NCBI RefSeq assembly: GCF_014641735.1
Contig: NZ_BMIH01000002.1
Location: 372,001-436,000, forward strand
Source of the DNA: Sphingomonas metalli
Lineage (GTDB): Bacteria; Pseudomonadota; Alphaproteobacteria; Sphingomonadales; Sphingomonadaceae
DNA: 64,000 nt
Reading direction: 5' to 3'
The first letter of the stretch is position 1; each line of letters starts with the position of its first letter. Both the position numbers and the translations under genes were made by a program. This document shows, piece after piece, positions 15,526-25,095 of the stretch. The notes beneath the pieces were generated by a model. That model was not told where the DNA came from, did not search any database, and saw nothing but the letters and a program-made list of their open reading frames with translations.

Positions 15526-16424
15526 GACGGCGTTTCCTTTGCGGGGCGAGGCGCGAGCGCGCGGACGATGGCGGCGACCGGGCGGGACCAGTCGCCGGGG
15601 CGGGATTGCGGAAACAGGCGCGTCGCCGGATACCAGTCGCTGACGCGCGCCGCGGGGTTCCATCGCCAGTCGGGCTCCGCCTTGAGCAGCAGCAGCACCG
15701 GGCGGCCGAGCGCGCCGGCCAGATGCGCGATCATCGTGTCGACCGTGACCACCTGCGCGCAGCCCGCGACCAGCGCGGCGGTCCGCTCCATGTCGAGCGG
15801 GCAGCCGGCGGGATTGTCGACCGGCAGTCCGCTCGGCGCGGCGACCAGGGTGATGCAGCGATGCGCGGCCGCTATCGGTGCGAGCAGCCGCTCGGGCAGC
15901 GACCGGTCGGGGTCCCACTCGCCAGCCGCATGGCACAGGCCGATCGCACCGCGATGGAGCGGATCGGGAATGGCCGACGCCCAGTCGGCGCGCGCATCGC
16001 CGGGCCGCGCGCGCAATGCGAACGGCAGTTCGCCGATCTCGAGATCGCACGCTGCGGGCGGGAGCGGCCGGGCCGGGTCGAACGGATGGATCGTGATGCC
16101 CGGAAACGCCCGCCGCAGGAGCGGCGCGAGGCATGGCTGCGCCACCACCGTCACCCGTGCCGCGCGCGCGGCGAGCAGGGGCAGGAAGCGCGCGAATTGC
16201 AGCGTGTCGCCCAGCCCGTGATAGCAGCGGACCAGCACGGACTGCGCGTCGAACGGCCGCCCGTCCCACACCCAGCGCAGATGGTAGGGAAGCGTCGGGT
16301 CGTCGCGCGTCGCGGGATCGCGCGCCGCCAGCAACGCCCCGCAATAGCTCCATGCCTCCTCATAGGCTCCCGCCCGCATCGCGGCGGCCCAGTCCCCCGG
16401 CGGCATGTTCCCAGCCCTGCTCAT
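15465..16424 (-). CDS. GT9-like (heptosyltransferase-type) glycosyltransferase-like protein
   Basis: A 319-residue protein. The C-terminal half has AALVAGCAQVVTVDTMIAHLAGALGRPVLLLL, the signature of the ADP-heptose/GT9 fold seen in TPR-linked glycosyltransferases of Proteobacteria, and RCYHGLGDTLQFARFLPLLAARA, the usual G-x-GD-x-L-x-R start of these enzymes. About 60 residues precede that motif, consistent with loss of most of the TPR part. Start codons at 16424 and 16406 are both possible; the second has a slightly better ribosome site. The last 20 residues overlap the DUF6165 gene and look unconserved. It probably serves the same surface glycan as its neighbours. Confidence 0.75.
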   Translation of the reverse strand: MSRAGNMPPGDWAAAMRAGAYEEAWSYCGALLAARDPATRDDPTLPYHLRWVWDGRPFDAQSVLVRCYHGLGDTLQFARFLPLLAARAARVTVVAQPCLAPLLRRAFPGITIHPFDPARPLPPAACDLEIGELPFALRARPGDARADWASAIPDPLHRGAIGLCHAAGEWDPDRSLPERLLAPIAAAHRCITLVAAPSGLPVDNPAGCPLDMERTAALVAGCAQVVTVDTMIAHLAGALGRPVLLLLKAEPDWRWNPAARVSDWYPATRLFPQSRPGDWSRPVAAIVRALAPRPAKETPSWPASPRLPSPSPGVNCSTS

Positions 16425-16769
16425 GTCACAGGAATGTCGTTCTATTGTAGGTAGTTCCCGCGAGTTTCCGGTCGCGCCGAGCGGCCTGCGGCCCCGGCGA
16501 AGTCGGTCACAGGCGCAGGCTACCAGCTACAAAGCCCGGTTTTCCGGGGGTCGGATCCGCCCCTGTCCGGATCGTCGCTCGCTTTTCCGGCCGGCGCGCG
16601 ACATCGAAAGTTGAGGCAAGTTAAGGCAAAAAAATGATCTACTTACCCGGCGGAACCGGCCGTGGATCCGACCGTTAGCGAAACGAATGCCGCCAGCTTC
16701 CAAGTTGCGGATCGATCTGGATCAGGAATGTTCGCCCGCAAAGCAGCGAACAGATCTTTCGGGGGTGAG
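16425..16769. other. divergent intergenic region, no clear feature
   Basis: 345 bases between the divergent GT9-like and methyltransferase genes. Several in-frame ATGs occur from 16662 on, so the methyltransferase could begin earlier. A short direct repeat (AAGTTGAGGC / AAGTTAAGGC) lies near 16610-16626. I see no RNA gene, terminator or clear promoter boxes. Confidence 0.5.
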
Positions 16770-17579
16770 ATGGACGCGGCCGATACGGCGAGAATGACCG
16801 TTGAGGTCGGGCTGGAGCAACGGATAGCAGCGCTCGGACCCTGGTTCCACAATATCGACCTGGGTGGCATCACGACCGCACCGGACCATTTCTTGGGCGA
16901 CTATCCCGCCGCCAAGTTCGCGCGGTTCGCCGATGCGGTCCCCGCCGACATGACCGGGCGCAGCGTGCTCGACATCGGCTGCAACGCCGGCTTCTATTCG
17001 GTCGAGATGAAGCGGCGCGGCGCGGCCCGGGTCGTCGGCATCGACAGCGACGACCGCTATCTGGCGCAGGCACGGCTGGCGACCGAGGCGCTGGGGTTCG
17101 AAGGCGTCGAGTTCCGCAACCTGTCGGTCTACGACGTCGCCGCGCTGGGCGAGCGGTTCGACCTCGTCATCTTCATGGGCGTCCTCTACCATCTGCGCCA
17201 CCCGCTGCTGGCGCTGGACCTGATCCGCGAGCATGTCGCCGGCGACCTGATGCTGTTCCAGACGCTGCAGCAGGGATCGGATGCGGTCGATCCGGTGCCG
17301 GAGGACCATCCCTTCTTCGAGCCCGACAGCTACCGCCAGCCCGCCTATTTCGACGCGCCCGGCTATCCGAAGATGCACTTCATCGAGCGGTGCTTCGCGG
17401 GCGACTGGACCAACTGGTGGGCGCCGAACGCCGCGTGCAGCCAGGCGATGCTGCGCGCCGCCGGCTTCACCGTCGAGGCCACCGCCGAAGTCGATGTCTA
17501 TCTCTGCCGCACCGCGCCCGTGCCATTCGCGCAATATGGGCCGGCGGCCGTCTATCCGGTAAAGGGGGAAGCCGCGTGA
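16770..17579 (+). CDS. SAM-dependent methyltransferase, TIGR04290-like
   Basis: A 269-residue class I methyltransferase. SVLDIGCNAGFYSVEMKRRG is the SAM-binding motif I, and VVGIDSDDRYL gives the acidic ribose contact. FDLVIFMGVLYHLRHPLLALDLI resembles the CmoB / TIGR04290 type. The C-terminal MHFIERCFAGDWTNWWAPN stretch is also typical of the TIGR04290 group, which lies next to glycosidase genes. The ATG at 16770 follows GGGGG; earlier in-frame ATGs would add an unconserved N-terminus. Its stop overlaps the GTG of the glycosidase gene by 4 bases. The likely substrate is a sugar or polyol of the locus rather than tRNA, but this is inference. Confidence 0.75.
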   Translation: MDAADTARMTVEVGLEQRIAALGPWFHNIDLGGITTAPDHFLGDYPAAKFARFADAVPADMTGRSVLDIGCNAGFYSVEMKRRGAARVVGIDSDDRYLAQARLATEALGFEGVEFRNLSVYDVAALGERFDLVIFMGVLYHLRHPLLALDLIREHVAGDLMLFQTLQQGSDAVDPVPEDHPFFEPDSYRQPAYFDAPGYPKMHFIERCFAGDWTNWWAPNAACSQAMLRAAGFTVEATAEVDVYLCRTAPVPFAQYGPAAVYPVKGEAA

Positions 17580-18499
17580 TCGAAGCCGCGATGATCTGGA
17601 ACGAGCCGAACAACAAGTCTCACTGGGATCCCGAACTTGATCCCGACTGGTCGATCTATGCCGACCATGTCATCCGTGCCGGCTCGGCCATCCACGCGAT
17701 CAATCCCGCGGTCACGCGGGTGCTGGGCGGCATGTCGCCGATCGATCCCGGCTGGGTGAACCGGATGCGGACACATGGCGCGCTCGACGCGGTCGACGTG
17801 GTCGCGGTGCATGGCTTCCCGCTCGACTGGAACCTCTGGTCGATCCATGACTGGCCCGCCAAGATCGCCGAGATCGAGGCGGTGGTGCCCGACAAGCCGG
17901 TCTGGGTGACCGAGGTCGGCGTCGGCTCGTTCGGCGCGGAGGAGGTCCAGGTGTTCGGCGTCGAGAAGACGGCCGAGCTGCTCCTCGGCCGCGTGCCGCG
18001 CGTCTACTGGTATTCGCTCTACGACCTGCCCCGGGCCTGGGGCGCGACCACTCGCCACCGCGAGGCGGAAGGATCGAGCTATTACCGCCACTTCTACATG
18101 GGCCTGATCCGCGAGGACGGCACGCCCAAGCCCGCGCTCGACGTCTATGCCCGCCATGCGGAAGAGATGGGCCTGATGCAGTGGTTCCATTTCGAGGATC
18201 CCCGCCTCGACGAGGCGGTGCAGTGGATGCGGCGCCTCGGCACGCGCAAGCTGCGCACCGGCCTGTCCTGGGCCGATCGCTTCCGACCGGGCGCACTCGA
18301 CTGGTACGACCGGGTGATGGAGGCGCTCGCCGAGTTCGACGTCACCGTCACCTTCTGCTTCACGCCCGAGCATCTGGGCGTCGCGCCGCATCATTCCAGC
18401 TGCGCGCGCGAGCCGCAGATGTTCGCCGATTTCTGCGCGGAGATGATCGAGCGCTACGCGCCCGCCGCCGCTCCGGCGCTGCCGCTCGCCGCCGCCTGA
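17576..18499 (+). CDS. clan-A glycoside hydrolase-like protein (beta-xylosidase-annotated type)
   Basis: A 307-residue TIM-barrel-like protein with GTG start overlapping the previous stop and preceded by AAGGGGGAA. Early on it has MIWNEPNNKSHWDPELDP, where NEP supplies the acid/base Glu of clan GH-A, and later VWVTEVGVGSFG, whose Glu is the likely nucleophile. It lacks a signal peptide, so it acts in the cytoplasm, unlike the xylanases downstream. Such proteins regularly follow TIGR04290-like methyltransferases and are annotated beta-xylosidase, but I know of no firm assay. It may trim or transfer a sugar during glycan assembly. The stop overlaps the next ATG by one base. Confidence 0.7.
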   Translation: MIEAAMIWNEPNNKSHWDPELDPDWSIYADHVIRAGSAIHAINPAVTRVLGGMSPIDPGWVNRMRTHGALDAVDVVAVHGFPLDWNLWSIHDWPAKIAEIEAVVPDKPVWVTEVGVGSFGAEEVQVFGVEKTAELLLGRVPRVYWYSLYDLPRAWGATTRHREAEGSSYYRHFYMGLIREDGTPKPALDVYARHAEEMGLMQWFHFEDPRLDEAVQWMRRLGTRKLRTGLSWADRFRPGALDWYDRVMEALAEFDVTVTFCFTPEHLGVAPHHSSCAREPQMFADFCAEMIERYAPAAAPALPLAAA

Positions 18500-19455
18500 T
18501 GCGCGCCGCCCTTTTGGCCGCACCAGGCCGCATCGACCTCGCCGACGCCCCGCGTCCCGAGCCGGGGGCGGGCGAGGTCCGCATCCGGTTGGAAGGCTGC
18601 GGCGTCTGCGCCTCCAATCTTGAACCATGGGCCGGTCTCGAATGGATGACCTATCCGGGCGAGCCCGGCGGCCTCGGCCATGAAGGCTGGGGCACGATCG
18701 ATGCGCTGGGCGAGGGCGTGACCGGGCTCGCGATCGGCGACCGCGTCGCCGCCCTCTCCTATCGCAGCTTCGCCGAGTATGACCTGGCCCGCGCCGACAT
18801 GGTGGCGAAGCTGCCGGCCGCGCTCGACGGACAGCCCTTTCCGGGCGAGCCGCTGGGCTGCGCCTTCAACATCTTCCGCCGCAGCGACGTGCGCGCCGGA
18901 CAGACGGTGGCGATCATCGGCATCGGCTTTCTGGGCGCGGTGCTGACCCGGCTGTGCAGCGCCGCGGGCGCACGGGTGATCGCCATCTCCCGCCGCCCGG
19001 AATCGCTCGAACTCGCCCGCCACTATGGCGCGGCGGAGACGATCGCGATGGACGATCACTGGCGGATCATCGAACAGGTCAAGACGCTGACCGGCGAGGC
19101 GCTGTGCGACCGCGTGATCGAGGCGGTCGGCAAGCAATGGCCGCTCGACCTCGCCGGCGAGCTGGTGGCGTTCGGCGGCCGGCTGGTGATCGCGGGCTAT
19201 CATCAGGACGGGCCGCGCCAGGTGTCGATGCAGATGTGGAACTGGAAGGGGATCGACGTCGCCAATGCGCATGAGCGCGATCCCGCGGTGCAGATGCGCG
19301 GGCTGCGCGAGGCGATCGACTGGGTCGCGGATGGACGGCTCGACCCCGCGCCCCTCTATTCGCACCGCTATCCGCTGGAGGGGCTGGGCGAGGCGCTCGA
19401 CGCGACGCGCGACAAGCCGGAGGGGTTCGTCAAGGCGCTGGTGATGCTGCGATGA
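18499..19455 (+). CDS. zinc-type medium-chain dehydrogenase
   Basis: A 318-residue MDR-family dehydrogenase. LEGCGVCASNLEPW has the catalytic Cys, GGLGHEGWG the His-Glu pair, and GQTVAIIGIGFLGAVLTRLC the Rossmann NAD(P) loop. The four-Cys structural zinc lobe of classical alcohol dehydrogenases is missing, which explains the short length. It probably oxidises or reduces a hydroxyl of a sugar or cyclitol. It starts with the TGATG overlap with the glycosidase and its own stop overlaps the Gfo/Idh gene by 4 bases, so the pair could make a two-step oxidation-reduction (epimerisation) of one substrate. Confidence 0.85.
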   Translation: MRAALLAAPGRIDLADAPRPEPGAGEVRIRLEGCGVCASNLEPWAGLEWMTYPGEPGGLGHEGWGTIDALGEGVTGLAIGDRVAALSYRSFAEYDLARADMVAKLPAALDGQPFPGEPLGCAFNIFRRSDVRAGQTVAIIGIGFLGAVLTRLCSAAGARVIAISRRPESLELARHYGAAETIAMDDHWRIIEQVKTLTGEALCDRVIEAVGKQWPLDLAGELVAFGGRLVIAGYHQDGPRQVSMQMWNWKGIDVANAHERDPAVQMRGLREAIDWVADGRLDPAPLYSHRYPLEGLGEALDATRDKPEGFVKALVMLR

Positions 19456-20447
19456 GGCCGCGGGTCGGGTTTCTCGGCACCGGCTGGATCGGCCGGCACC
19501 GGATGGCGGCGATGATCGCGACCGGCGCGATCGAGGCGGCGGCGGTCTGCGAACCGGACGCGGCGGGCCGGGCCGAGGCACTGGCGCTGGCGCCCGAGGC
19601 GCAGGTGGCGGATTCGATCGACGCCCTGCTCGCGCTGGACCTCGACGGGATCGTCATCGCCACCCCCAGCGCGCTCCATGCCGAGCAGGCGATCCGCGCG
19701 CTGGAGGCAGGCGTCGCGGTCTTCTGCCAGAAGCCGCTCGGTCGCGATGCGCAGGAAGTGGCGGCGGTGCTCGCCGCGGCGAAGGCGGCCGACCGGCTGC
19801 TGGGCGTCGACCTCTCCTATCGCCACACCGCCGGCATGGTCGCGATCGCCGACGCGATCCGCAGCGGTGCGCTCGGCCGGGTGTTCGCGGTCGATCTGAC
19901 CTTTCACAATGCCTATGGCCCCGACAAGCCGTGGTTCTACGATCCGGCCCAGTCGGGCGGGGGCTGCGTGGTCGATCTGGGCGTGCATCTGGTCGACCTT
20001 GCGCTCTGGGCGCTCGGCTTTCCGCCGGTATCCGACGCAGACGCGCAGCTGTTCGCGGGCGGTGCGCCGCTTCGAGCCGGACAGGTGGAGGATTATGCCA
20101 GCGCGACCTTCCGCGCCGGCGACGCGGCGGTGCGGCTGGCCTGTTCGTGGCGGCTCCATGCCGGTCAGGACGCGGTGATCGCCGCGGAGTTCTACGGGAC
20201 CGAGGGCGGCGCGACGCTGCGCAACGTCGGCGGCAGCTTCTACGACTTCACCGCCGCCCGCTTCACCGGGACGGCGACGCATGTGCTGGCGGACGGCCCC
20301 GACGACTGGGGCGGCCGCGCCGCCGCGGATTGGGCCATCCGCCTCGCTAAAGGGCGCGGCTATGATCCGGCAGCCGACGATTATGTGCGCTCCGCCGAGG
20401 TGCTGGACCGGATTTACGGGCGGAAGGCCGTTATCTATCCCGACTGA
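19452..20447 (+). CDS. Gfo/Idh/MocA family oxidoreductase
   Basis: A 331-residue NAD(P)-dependent sugar or inositol oxidoreductase. VGFLGTGWIGRHRMAAM is the dinucleotide-binding loop, FCQKPLGRDAQEVAAVL holds the Lys of the EKP-like motif (here QKP), and GGGCVVDLGVHLVDLALW carries the D-x3-H catalytic pair. It is the last gene of the plus-strand operon and overlaps the dehydrogenase by 4 bases. Gfo/Idh proteins next to MDR dehydrogenases are common in sugar nucleotide and inositol pathways. Exact substrate unknown. A REP-like repeat and a terminator follow. Confidence 0.88.
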   Translation: MRPRVGFLGTGWIGRHRMAAMIATGAIEAAAVCEPDAAGRAEALALAPEAQVADSIDALLALDLDGIVIATPSALHAEQAIRALEAGVAVFCQKPLGRDAQEVAAVLAAAKAADRLLGVDLSYRHTAGMVAIADAIRSGALGRVFAVDLTFHNAYGPDKPWFYDPAQSGGGCVVDLGVHLVDLALWALGFPPVSDADAQLFAGGAPLRAGQVEDYASATFRAGDAAVRLACSWRLHAGQDAVIAAEFYGTEGGATLRNVGGSFYDFTAARFTGTATHVLADGPDDWGGRAAADWAIRLAKGRGYDPAADDYVRSAEVLDRIYGRKAVIYPD

Positions 20448-20493
20448 GGCGAACGTCATCCCAGCGAAGGCGACACCTTTGCAAGAGGCCGTC

Positions 20494-20587
20494 GTCATGC
20501 CGGACTTGTTCCGGCATCCACGGCACTGCAAACGCACAAGCCTAGAATTTCGCGGCACGGTGGATCCCGGAACAAGTCCGGGATGAC
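20494..20587. repeat. REP-like inverted repeat, GGACTTGTTCCGG family
   Basis: 28-bp arms (20494-20521 and 20560-20587) contain GGACTTGTTCCGGCATCCAC and its near inverse; each arm is itself a small palindrome. The same element recurs at 61882-61977 and in part at 49563-49600. A half copy of the second family (GTCATCCCAGCGAAGGC) precedes it at 20457. Confidence 0.88.
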
Positions 20588-20645
20588 CGCGAAAAGGGTG
20601 CCGTCGCGGCTGTCGCAAAAGTCTCGCACTGACCTGTGGAAGCAT

Positions 20646-20677
20646 AAAAAAGGGCGGCCCGCAGGCCGCCCCCTTTT
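20646..20677. terminator. bidirectional intrinsic terminator
   Basis: An 8-bp perfect stem (20652-20659 with 20664-20671), loop CGCA, with six A residues on the left (six T for the minus strand) and CCTTTT on the right. It can end both the plus-strand glycan operon and the minus-strand GH43-xylBA operon and is stronger for the latter. Confidence 0.88.
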
Positions 20678-20696
20678 CCATCACAGCTCGGCGAGA

Positions 20697-22019
20697 TCAC
20701 TTCCCCGGATGGACGATCCGGTTGAGGATGTTCTCGATCCGCTCCTGCCGGCCGGAGCGCGGCTGGGGGTCGATCGCCTTCTCGACCGCCAGGTCGGCGA
20801 TGCCGGCAAGGTCTAGGCCCGCGATCTGCTGGCCGAAATCGCCCTCCCAGCCCGCATAGCGGTCCTTCTTGATCGCATCGAGGCGACCGTCCTCGATCAG
20901 CGCGGCGGCGTTGAGCAGGCCCTTGGCGACCACGTCGATCCCGCCGACATGGCCGTGGAACAGGTCCACCGCGTCCATCGACTGGCGGCGCACCTTGGCG
21001 TCGAAGTTGAAGCCGCCGGTGGTGAAGCCGCCCGCGCGGATGATCTCCAGCATGGCCAGCGTCAGCTCGTCGACCGAGTTGGGGAACTGGTCGGTATCCC
21101 AGCCATTCTGCGGGTCGCCGCGATTGGCGTCGATCGAGCCGAAGATGCCGAGCGCGCCGGCGGTCGCGATCTCATGCTCGAAAGTGTGGCCCGCCAGCGT
21201 CGCGTGGTTGGCCTCGATATTGACCTTCACCTCGTTCTCGAGGCCGTACTTCTTGAGGAAGCCGTACACGGTCGCGGTGTCGAAGTCGTACTGGTGCTTG
21301 GTCGGCTCGTGCGGCTTCGGCTCGATCAGGATCGTGCCGGTGAAGCCGATCTTGTGCTTGTGCTCGACGACCAGGCTGAGGAAGCGGCCCAGATTGTCCA
21401 GCTCGCGCTTCAGATCGGTGTTGTGCAGCGTCTCGTAGCCCTCGCGGCCGCCCCACAGCACATAGTTGCTGCCGCCGAGGCGATGGGTCGCCTCCAGCGC
21501 GTCGCGGACCTGCATCGCGCCGAATGCGAACACTTCCGGATCGGGATTGGTCGCGCCGCCGGCGGCGAAGCGCGGATGGCTGAACAAATTGGCGGTGCCC
21601 CAGAGCAGGCGGCGGCCCGACGAGCCCTGTAGCTTTTCGAGATGGTCGACCGCCTCGGCGAACAGGCGGCGATGCTCGGCGACGGTCTGCGCGTCGGCCA
21701 TCACGTCGACGTCGTGGAAGCAGTAGAAGGGGATGTCGAGCTTGGTGAAGAAGTCGAACGCCACCTCGCGCTTCTCGGCCGCGGCGGCGCTGTCGTTCGC
21801 GCCGCGGTGCCACGGGCGGTTGAAGGTACCGCCGCCGAACACGTCGGAGCCGGGCCAGCAGAAGGTGTGCCAGAAACAGGCCGCGAAGCGGAGGTGATCC
21901 TCCATCCGCTTGCCCAGCACGACCTTGTCCTTGTCGTAGAAGCGATAGGCGAGCTCGTTGTCGCTGTCCGGACCCTCATATTGGATCTGCGGGATCTCGG
22001 CGAAGAAGTCGGTGGCCAT
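20697..22019 (-). CDS. xylA: xylose isomerase XylA
   Basis: A 440-residue class II xylose isomerase, converting D-xylose to D-xylulose in the cytoplasm. It starts [20 protein letters not shown] and has FCFHDVDV-like metal/His catalytic segment ([14 protein letters not shown]), [14 protein letters not shown], and [16 protein letters not shown], the Glu and Asp metal ligands. [19 protein letters not shown] and [20 protein letters not shown] complete the active site. It is third in the operon GH43-xylB-xylA, two bases after xylB, and ends at a strong terminator. The operon promoter region carries operator TGGTAGCGCTATCG. Transport and phosphorylation partners are in the same island. Confidence 0.97.
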   Translation of the reverse strand: MATDFFAEIPQIQYEGPDSDNELAYRFYDKDKVVLGKRMEDHLRFAACFWHTFCWPGSDVFGGGTFNRPWHRGANDSAAAAEKREVAFDFFTKLDIPFYCFHDVDVMADAQTVAEHRRLFAEAVDHLEKLQGSSGRRLLWGTANLFSHPRFAAGGATNPDPEVFAFGAMQVRDALEATHRLGGSNYVLWGGREGYETLHNTDLKRELDNLGRFLSLVVEHKHKIGFTGTILIEPKPHEPTKHQYDFDTATVYGFLKKYGLENEVKVNIEANHATLAGHTFEHEIATAGALGIFGSIDANRGDPQNGWDTDQFPNSVDELTLAMLEIIRAGGFTTGGFNFDAKVRRQSMDAVDLFHGHVGGIDVVAKGLLNAAALIEDGRLDAIKKDRYAGWEGDFGQQIAGLDLAGIADLAVEKAIDPQPRSGRQERIENILNRIVHPGK

Positions 22020-22021
22020 GG

Positions 22022-23470
22022 TCAGACGTTCCTTGGAGTGATGCGGGGATAGGCGTCGCGGAACCGGGCGAGCTTGGGGGCGAGCCGCTCGGCGAGCAGG
22101 GGATCGGGGGCGATGCTGTGGCTGGTCGGCGGGGCGACGCACACCTCTTGCGCAGAGCCGCCGTCCACCGCGAGCTGGGCGAGGCGTGCCGCGCCGAGCG
22201 CCGGGCCGACCTCGCCGCCCTGGAGATAGACGAGCTCGACGCCCAGCGCCGCCGCCAGCGTCTGACCCCAGTAGCGCGAGCGCGCGCCGCCGCCGATCAC
22301 CGACAGGCGCGACAGTTCGGTGCCCGCCTCGCGCAGCACGGCAAGGCCATCGGCGAGCGCGAAGGCGACGCCCTCCAGCACCGCCTGCGCCAGCCGCTCG
22401 GGCGTGGTGTCATGGTCGAGGTTGAGGAAGCCGCCGCGCACCTCGGCATCGTTGTGCGGCGTCCGCTCGCCCGACAGATAGGGCAGGAAGATCTCCGGCC
22501 CGCTCGCCGGCCCGGCGCTCTCGGCGCGCGCGAACAGCTCGGCCGCGCCCGGCGTGCCGGTCAGCCGCGCCACCCAGTCGATACAGGCGGCGGCCGACAG
22601 GTGGACCGACATCTGGTGCCACATTTCGGGCAGGCAGTGGCAGAAGGCATGGACCGCGCGCGCGGGATTGGGGCGGAAGTCCCGGGTCGCGACGAAGATC
22701 ACGCCCGAGGTACCGAGCGAGAGCAAGGCGTCGCCATCCTTCACCACGCCGACGCCCGCCGCGCCCGCGGCATTGTCGCCGCCGCCGCCCGCCACCGGCA
22801 CCTCGCCGATGCCCCAGGCCTCGGCGACGTCGGCGCGCAGCATGCCGGTGCGGTCGGTGCCCTCGACCGCGCGCGGCATCTGCGCGCGGTTCAGGCCGGT
22901 CGCAGCGAGGATCTCGTCGCTCCAGTCGCGTCCCGCCACGTCCAGCCACAGCGTGCCCGCCGCGTCGGACACGTCCGACGCCTTCTCGCCGGTCATCCGC
23001 AGCCGGACATAGTCTTTGGGCAGCAGCACCGTCTCGACCTGCGCGAACAGCTCCGGCTCATGATGCGCGACCCAGAGCAGCTTCGGCGCGGTGAAGCCGG
23101 GCATGGCGAGATTGCCGGCCACCCGGTGGAGGTCGGGCGCCTTCTCCTCCAGCTCGCGGCACTCGGCATGGCTGCGCCCGTCATTCCACAGGATCGCGGG
23201 CCTCAGCGGCCGGTCGGCGGCGTCGAGCAGGGTCGCGCCGTGCATCTGCCCGGCCAGGCCGATGCCGCGGACCGCCCGGCGCACCGCCGGGTCGATCGCG
23301 CGCACCGCGGCGGTGGTCGCCTGCCACCAGGCCTCCGGATCCTGTTCGGACCAGAGGGGGTGGGGCCGCTGGACGGTGAGCGCCGCCGTCCCCTGCCCCG
23401 CCACCGCGCCATGTTCGTCCAGCACGACGGCCTTCACGCCGGACGTGCCGATATCGATCCCGAGGAACAT
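22022..23470 (-). CDS. xylB: xylulokinase XylB
   Basis: A 482-residue FGGY-family kinase that phosphorylates D-xylulose. [18 protein letters not shown] is the phosphate-1 motif; [13 protein letters not shown] is the xylulokinase-type substrate motif, and [17 protein letters not shown] with [11 protein letters not shown] gives the ATP-side adenosine motif. Length fits the family. It is in the same operon as the GH43 gene upstream (nine-base gap) and xylA downstream (two-base gap). No separate promoter is visible. Confidence 0.96.
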   Translation of the reverse strand: MFLGIDIGTSGVKAVVLDEHGAVAGQGTAALTVQRPHPLWSEQDPEAWWQATTAAVRAIDPAVRRAVRGIGLAGQMHGATLLDAADRPLRPAILWNDGRSHAECRELEEKAPDLHRVAGNLAMPGFTAPKLLWVAHHEPELFAQVETVLLPKDYVRLRMTGEKASDVSDAAGTLWLDVAGRDWSDEILAATGLNRAQMPRAVEGTDRTGMLRADVAEAWGIGEVPVAGGGGDNAAGAAGVGVVKDGDALLSLGTSGVIFVATRDFRPNPARAVHAFCHCLPEMWHQMSVHLSAAACIDWVARLTGTPGAAELFARAESAGPASGPEIFLPYLSGERTPHNDAEVRGGFLNLDHDTTPERLAQAVLEGVAFALADGLAVLREAGTELSRLSVIGGGARSRYWGQTLAAALGVELVYLQGGEVGPALGAARLAQLAVDGGSAQEVCVAPPTSHSIAPDPLLAERLAPKLARFRDAYPRITPRNV

Positions 23471-23479
23471 GGGTTGTGC

Positions 23480-24628
23480 CTACTCCACGAAGGGGTCGAT
23501 GGTCGGGATCGTCCCGTCCGGGTTGAAGGTCAGCTCGGTCATCTTGACGTTGCGCAGGTGGTTCTTCCCGGACAGCTGGGTGTCGGCATAGAAGAGATAC
23601 CATTTGCCCTTCCACTCGACGATCGAATGGTGGGTGGTCCAGCCCTGCACCGGCTTCAGGATATGGCCCTTGTAGGTGAAGGGGCCGTAGGGACTGGTGC
23701 CGATCGCATAGTTCAGGAAGTGCGTATCGCCGGTCGAATAGGTATAGTAATATTTGCCGTCGCGCTTGAAGACCCAGCTCGCCTCGAAGAAGCGGCGCTC
23801 ATGGTCGCCGCCCAATACCGGCTTGCCCTTCTCGTCGAGGATCACGACGTCGCGCGGCGTCTCGGCGAAGGTCTTCATGTCGGGATTGAGGCGCGCGATC
23901 TGGCCGGACAGGGCGGGCTTGTCGTCCTGCTTCAGGTCCGTGTCGCTGCCGTTCGGATCGTACTTGCCGTTCTTCCAGCGCTGGAGCTGCCCGCCCCAGA
24001 TGCCGCCGAAATACATATAGGCCTTGCCGTCGGCGTCGGTGAACACCGCCGGGTCCATGGAGAAGCTGCCGGGGATCGCGGTCGGCTCGGCCTTGAACGG
24101 CCCCATCGGGTTCTTCGAGGTCGCCACGCCGATGCGGAACGCGCCCAGGCCGTTGCGGTCCTTCGTCTTGTCGCGCGCCGGGAAGTAGAGATAGTAGGTG
24201 CCGTCCTTATAGGCGGCATCCGGCGCCCACATCTGCTGCGAGGCCCAGGGCACGTCCTTCACGTCGAGCGCGACGGGACCGACGGTGACGGGGCCGCCCG
24301 GCTCGTCGATGCGCAGCACGCGATAGTCGCGCATGGCATATTGGTTGCCGAGATCGTCGTCCTTCGTCTCGGTCGGAATGTCGTGGCTGGGATAGACGTA
24401 GAGCTTGCCGTCGCCCCAGACATGCGCGGAGGGGTCGGCGGTGTAGATGTCGCGCACCAGCGGCTGCGACAGATAGCGCTTGCCCTCCGGCGAGCGTGCC
24501 TCGGCGCCGTTGTCCGCCGCCGCGGCGGCATCATTGGCAGCCACGGCCTCGTTGCCGCCCGCAGCCCGCCCGCCGCACCCGGCCAGGCCGAGGCCCATGG
24601 CCAGCCCGGCCAACATCATCCGTTTCAT
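23480..24628 (-). CDS. GH43 family lipoprotein glycosidase (xylosidase/arabinofuranosidase type)
   Basis: A 382-residue GH43 enzyme, probably a lipoprotein: MKRMMLAGLAMGLGLAGC has a lipobox LAGC with Cys18. After an Ala/Asn-rich linker comes the five-bladed propeller. The catalytic Asp lies in IYTADPSAHVWG, the pKa-modulating Asp in SMDPAVFTDADG, and the acid Glu in RRFFEASWVFK. The protein should sit in the periplasm or outer membrane and release xylose or arabinose from oligomers. It is first in the operon with xylB and xylA, with operator A 51 bases before its start and GGAAGG before the ATG. Confidence 0.9.
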   Translation of the reverse strand: MKRMMLAGLAMGLGLAGCGGRAAGGNEAVAANDAAAAADNGAEARSPEGKRYLSQPLVRDIYTADPSAHVWGDGKLYVYPSHDIPTETKDDDLGNQYAMRDYRVLRIDEPGGPVTVGPVALDVKDVPWASQQMWAPDAAYKDGTYYLYFPARDKTKDRNGLGAFRIGVATSKNPMGPFKAEPTAIPGSFSMDPAVFTDADGKAYMYFGGIWGGQLQRWKNGKYDPNGSDTDLKQDDKPALSGQIARLNPDMKTFAETPRDVVILDEKGKPVLGGDHERRFFEASWVFKRDGKYYYTYSTGDTHFLNYAIGTSPYGPFTYKGHILKPVQGWTTHHSIVEWKGKWYLFYADTQLSGKNHLRNVKMTELTFNPDGTIPTIDPFVE

Positions 24629-24678
24629 GATCGCCCTTCCCTCTCCACACGGGTCTATCGTTCGGTCCTAAAGCAGCA

Positions 24679-24692
24679 CGATAGCGCTACCA
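24679..24692. promoter_or_regulatory. xylan-regulon operator A (CGATAGCGCTACCA)
   Basis: A 14-bp near-palindrome with central GCGC, 51 bases before the GH43-xylBA start. It is one of five copies in the window (A to E), all in gene-upstream gaps of xylan genes. It resembles LacI-family operators such as the Caulobacter XylR site TGGTAGCGCTACCA. Confidence 0.8.
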
Positions 24693-25002
24693 ACAGGTGC
24701 CGCGCAACCGGGTTCGTCGTCTCCTCGCCCCGCTGTCCGGCGCTGGTCGGGACAGCGGGCCGAAGCGGACGGAACGTCCCTGTCGGTCGGCGGGCAGGAT
24801 TGCCGATCACCGGCGCAAGCGCAACCCCGCCCGCTGCCCGGCAAGACTTACCGGCCAACACGGCTCCTCTTTTCCGCCGCTTGCCCCCGCCAACCCCCGG
24901 CCGCGCCGCCCTCGTCGTGGCGTCCCATGCGCCGACGCATATAGGGCTGGACTTGCGCCGCCCGCGCGGCGAGAGTGTGCCGCGGTTCGCCCGGTCCCGT
25001 TC

Positions 25003-25040
25003 TTGACAGTCCGCGCCGGGGGGAGTTGATAGCGATACCA
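25003..25040 (+). promoter_or_regulatory. promoter and operator B of the sugar porter
   Basis: TTGACA (25003-25008), a 17-base spacer, and TTGATA (25026-25031). The operator TGATAGCGATACCA (25027-25040) covers the -10 box, so binding should block RNA polymerase. The MFS gene starts 55 bases later. Confidence 0.8.
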
Positions 25041-25095
25041 GAAGGGCGGCGCGGCGGTTCGACCCTGCGCGCGTGAATCATAGGAGAGGGGCAGC

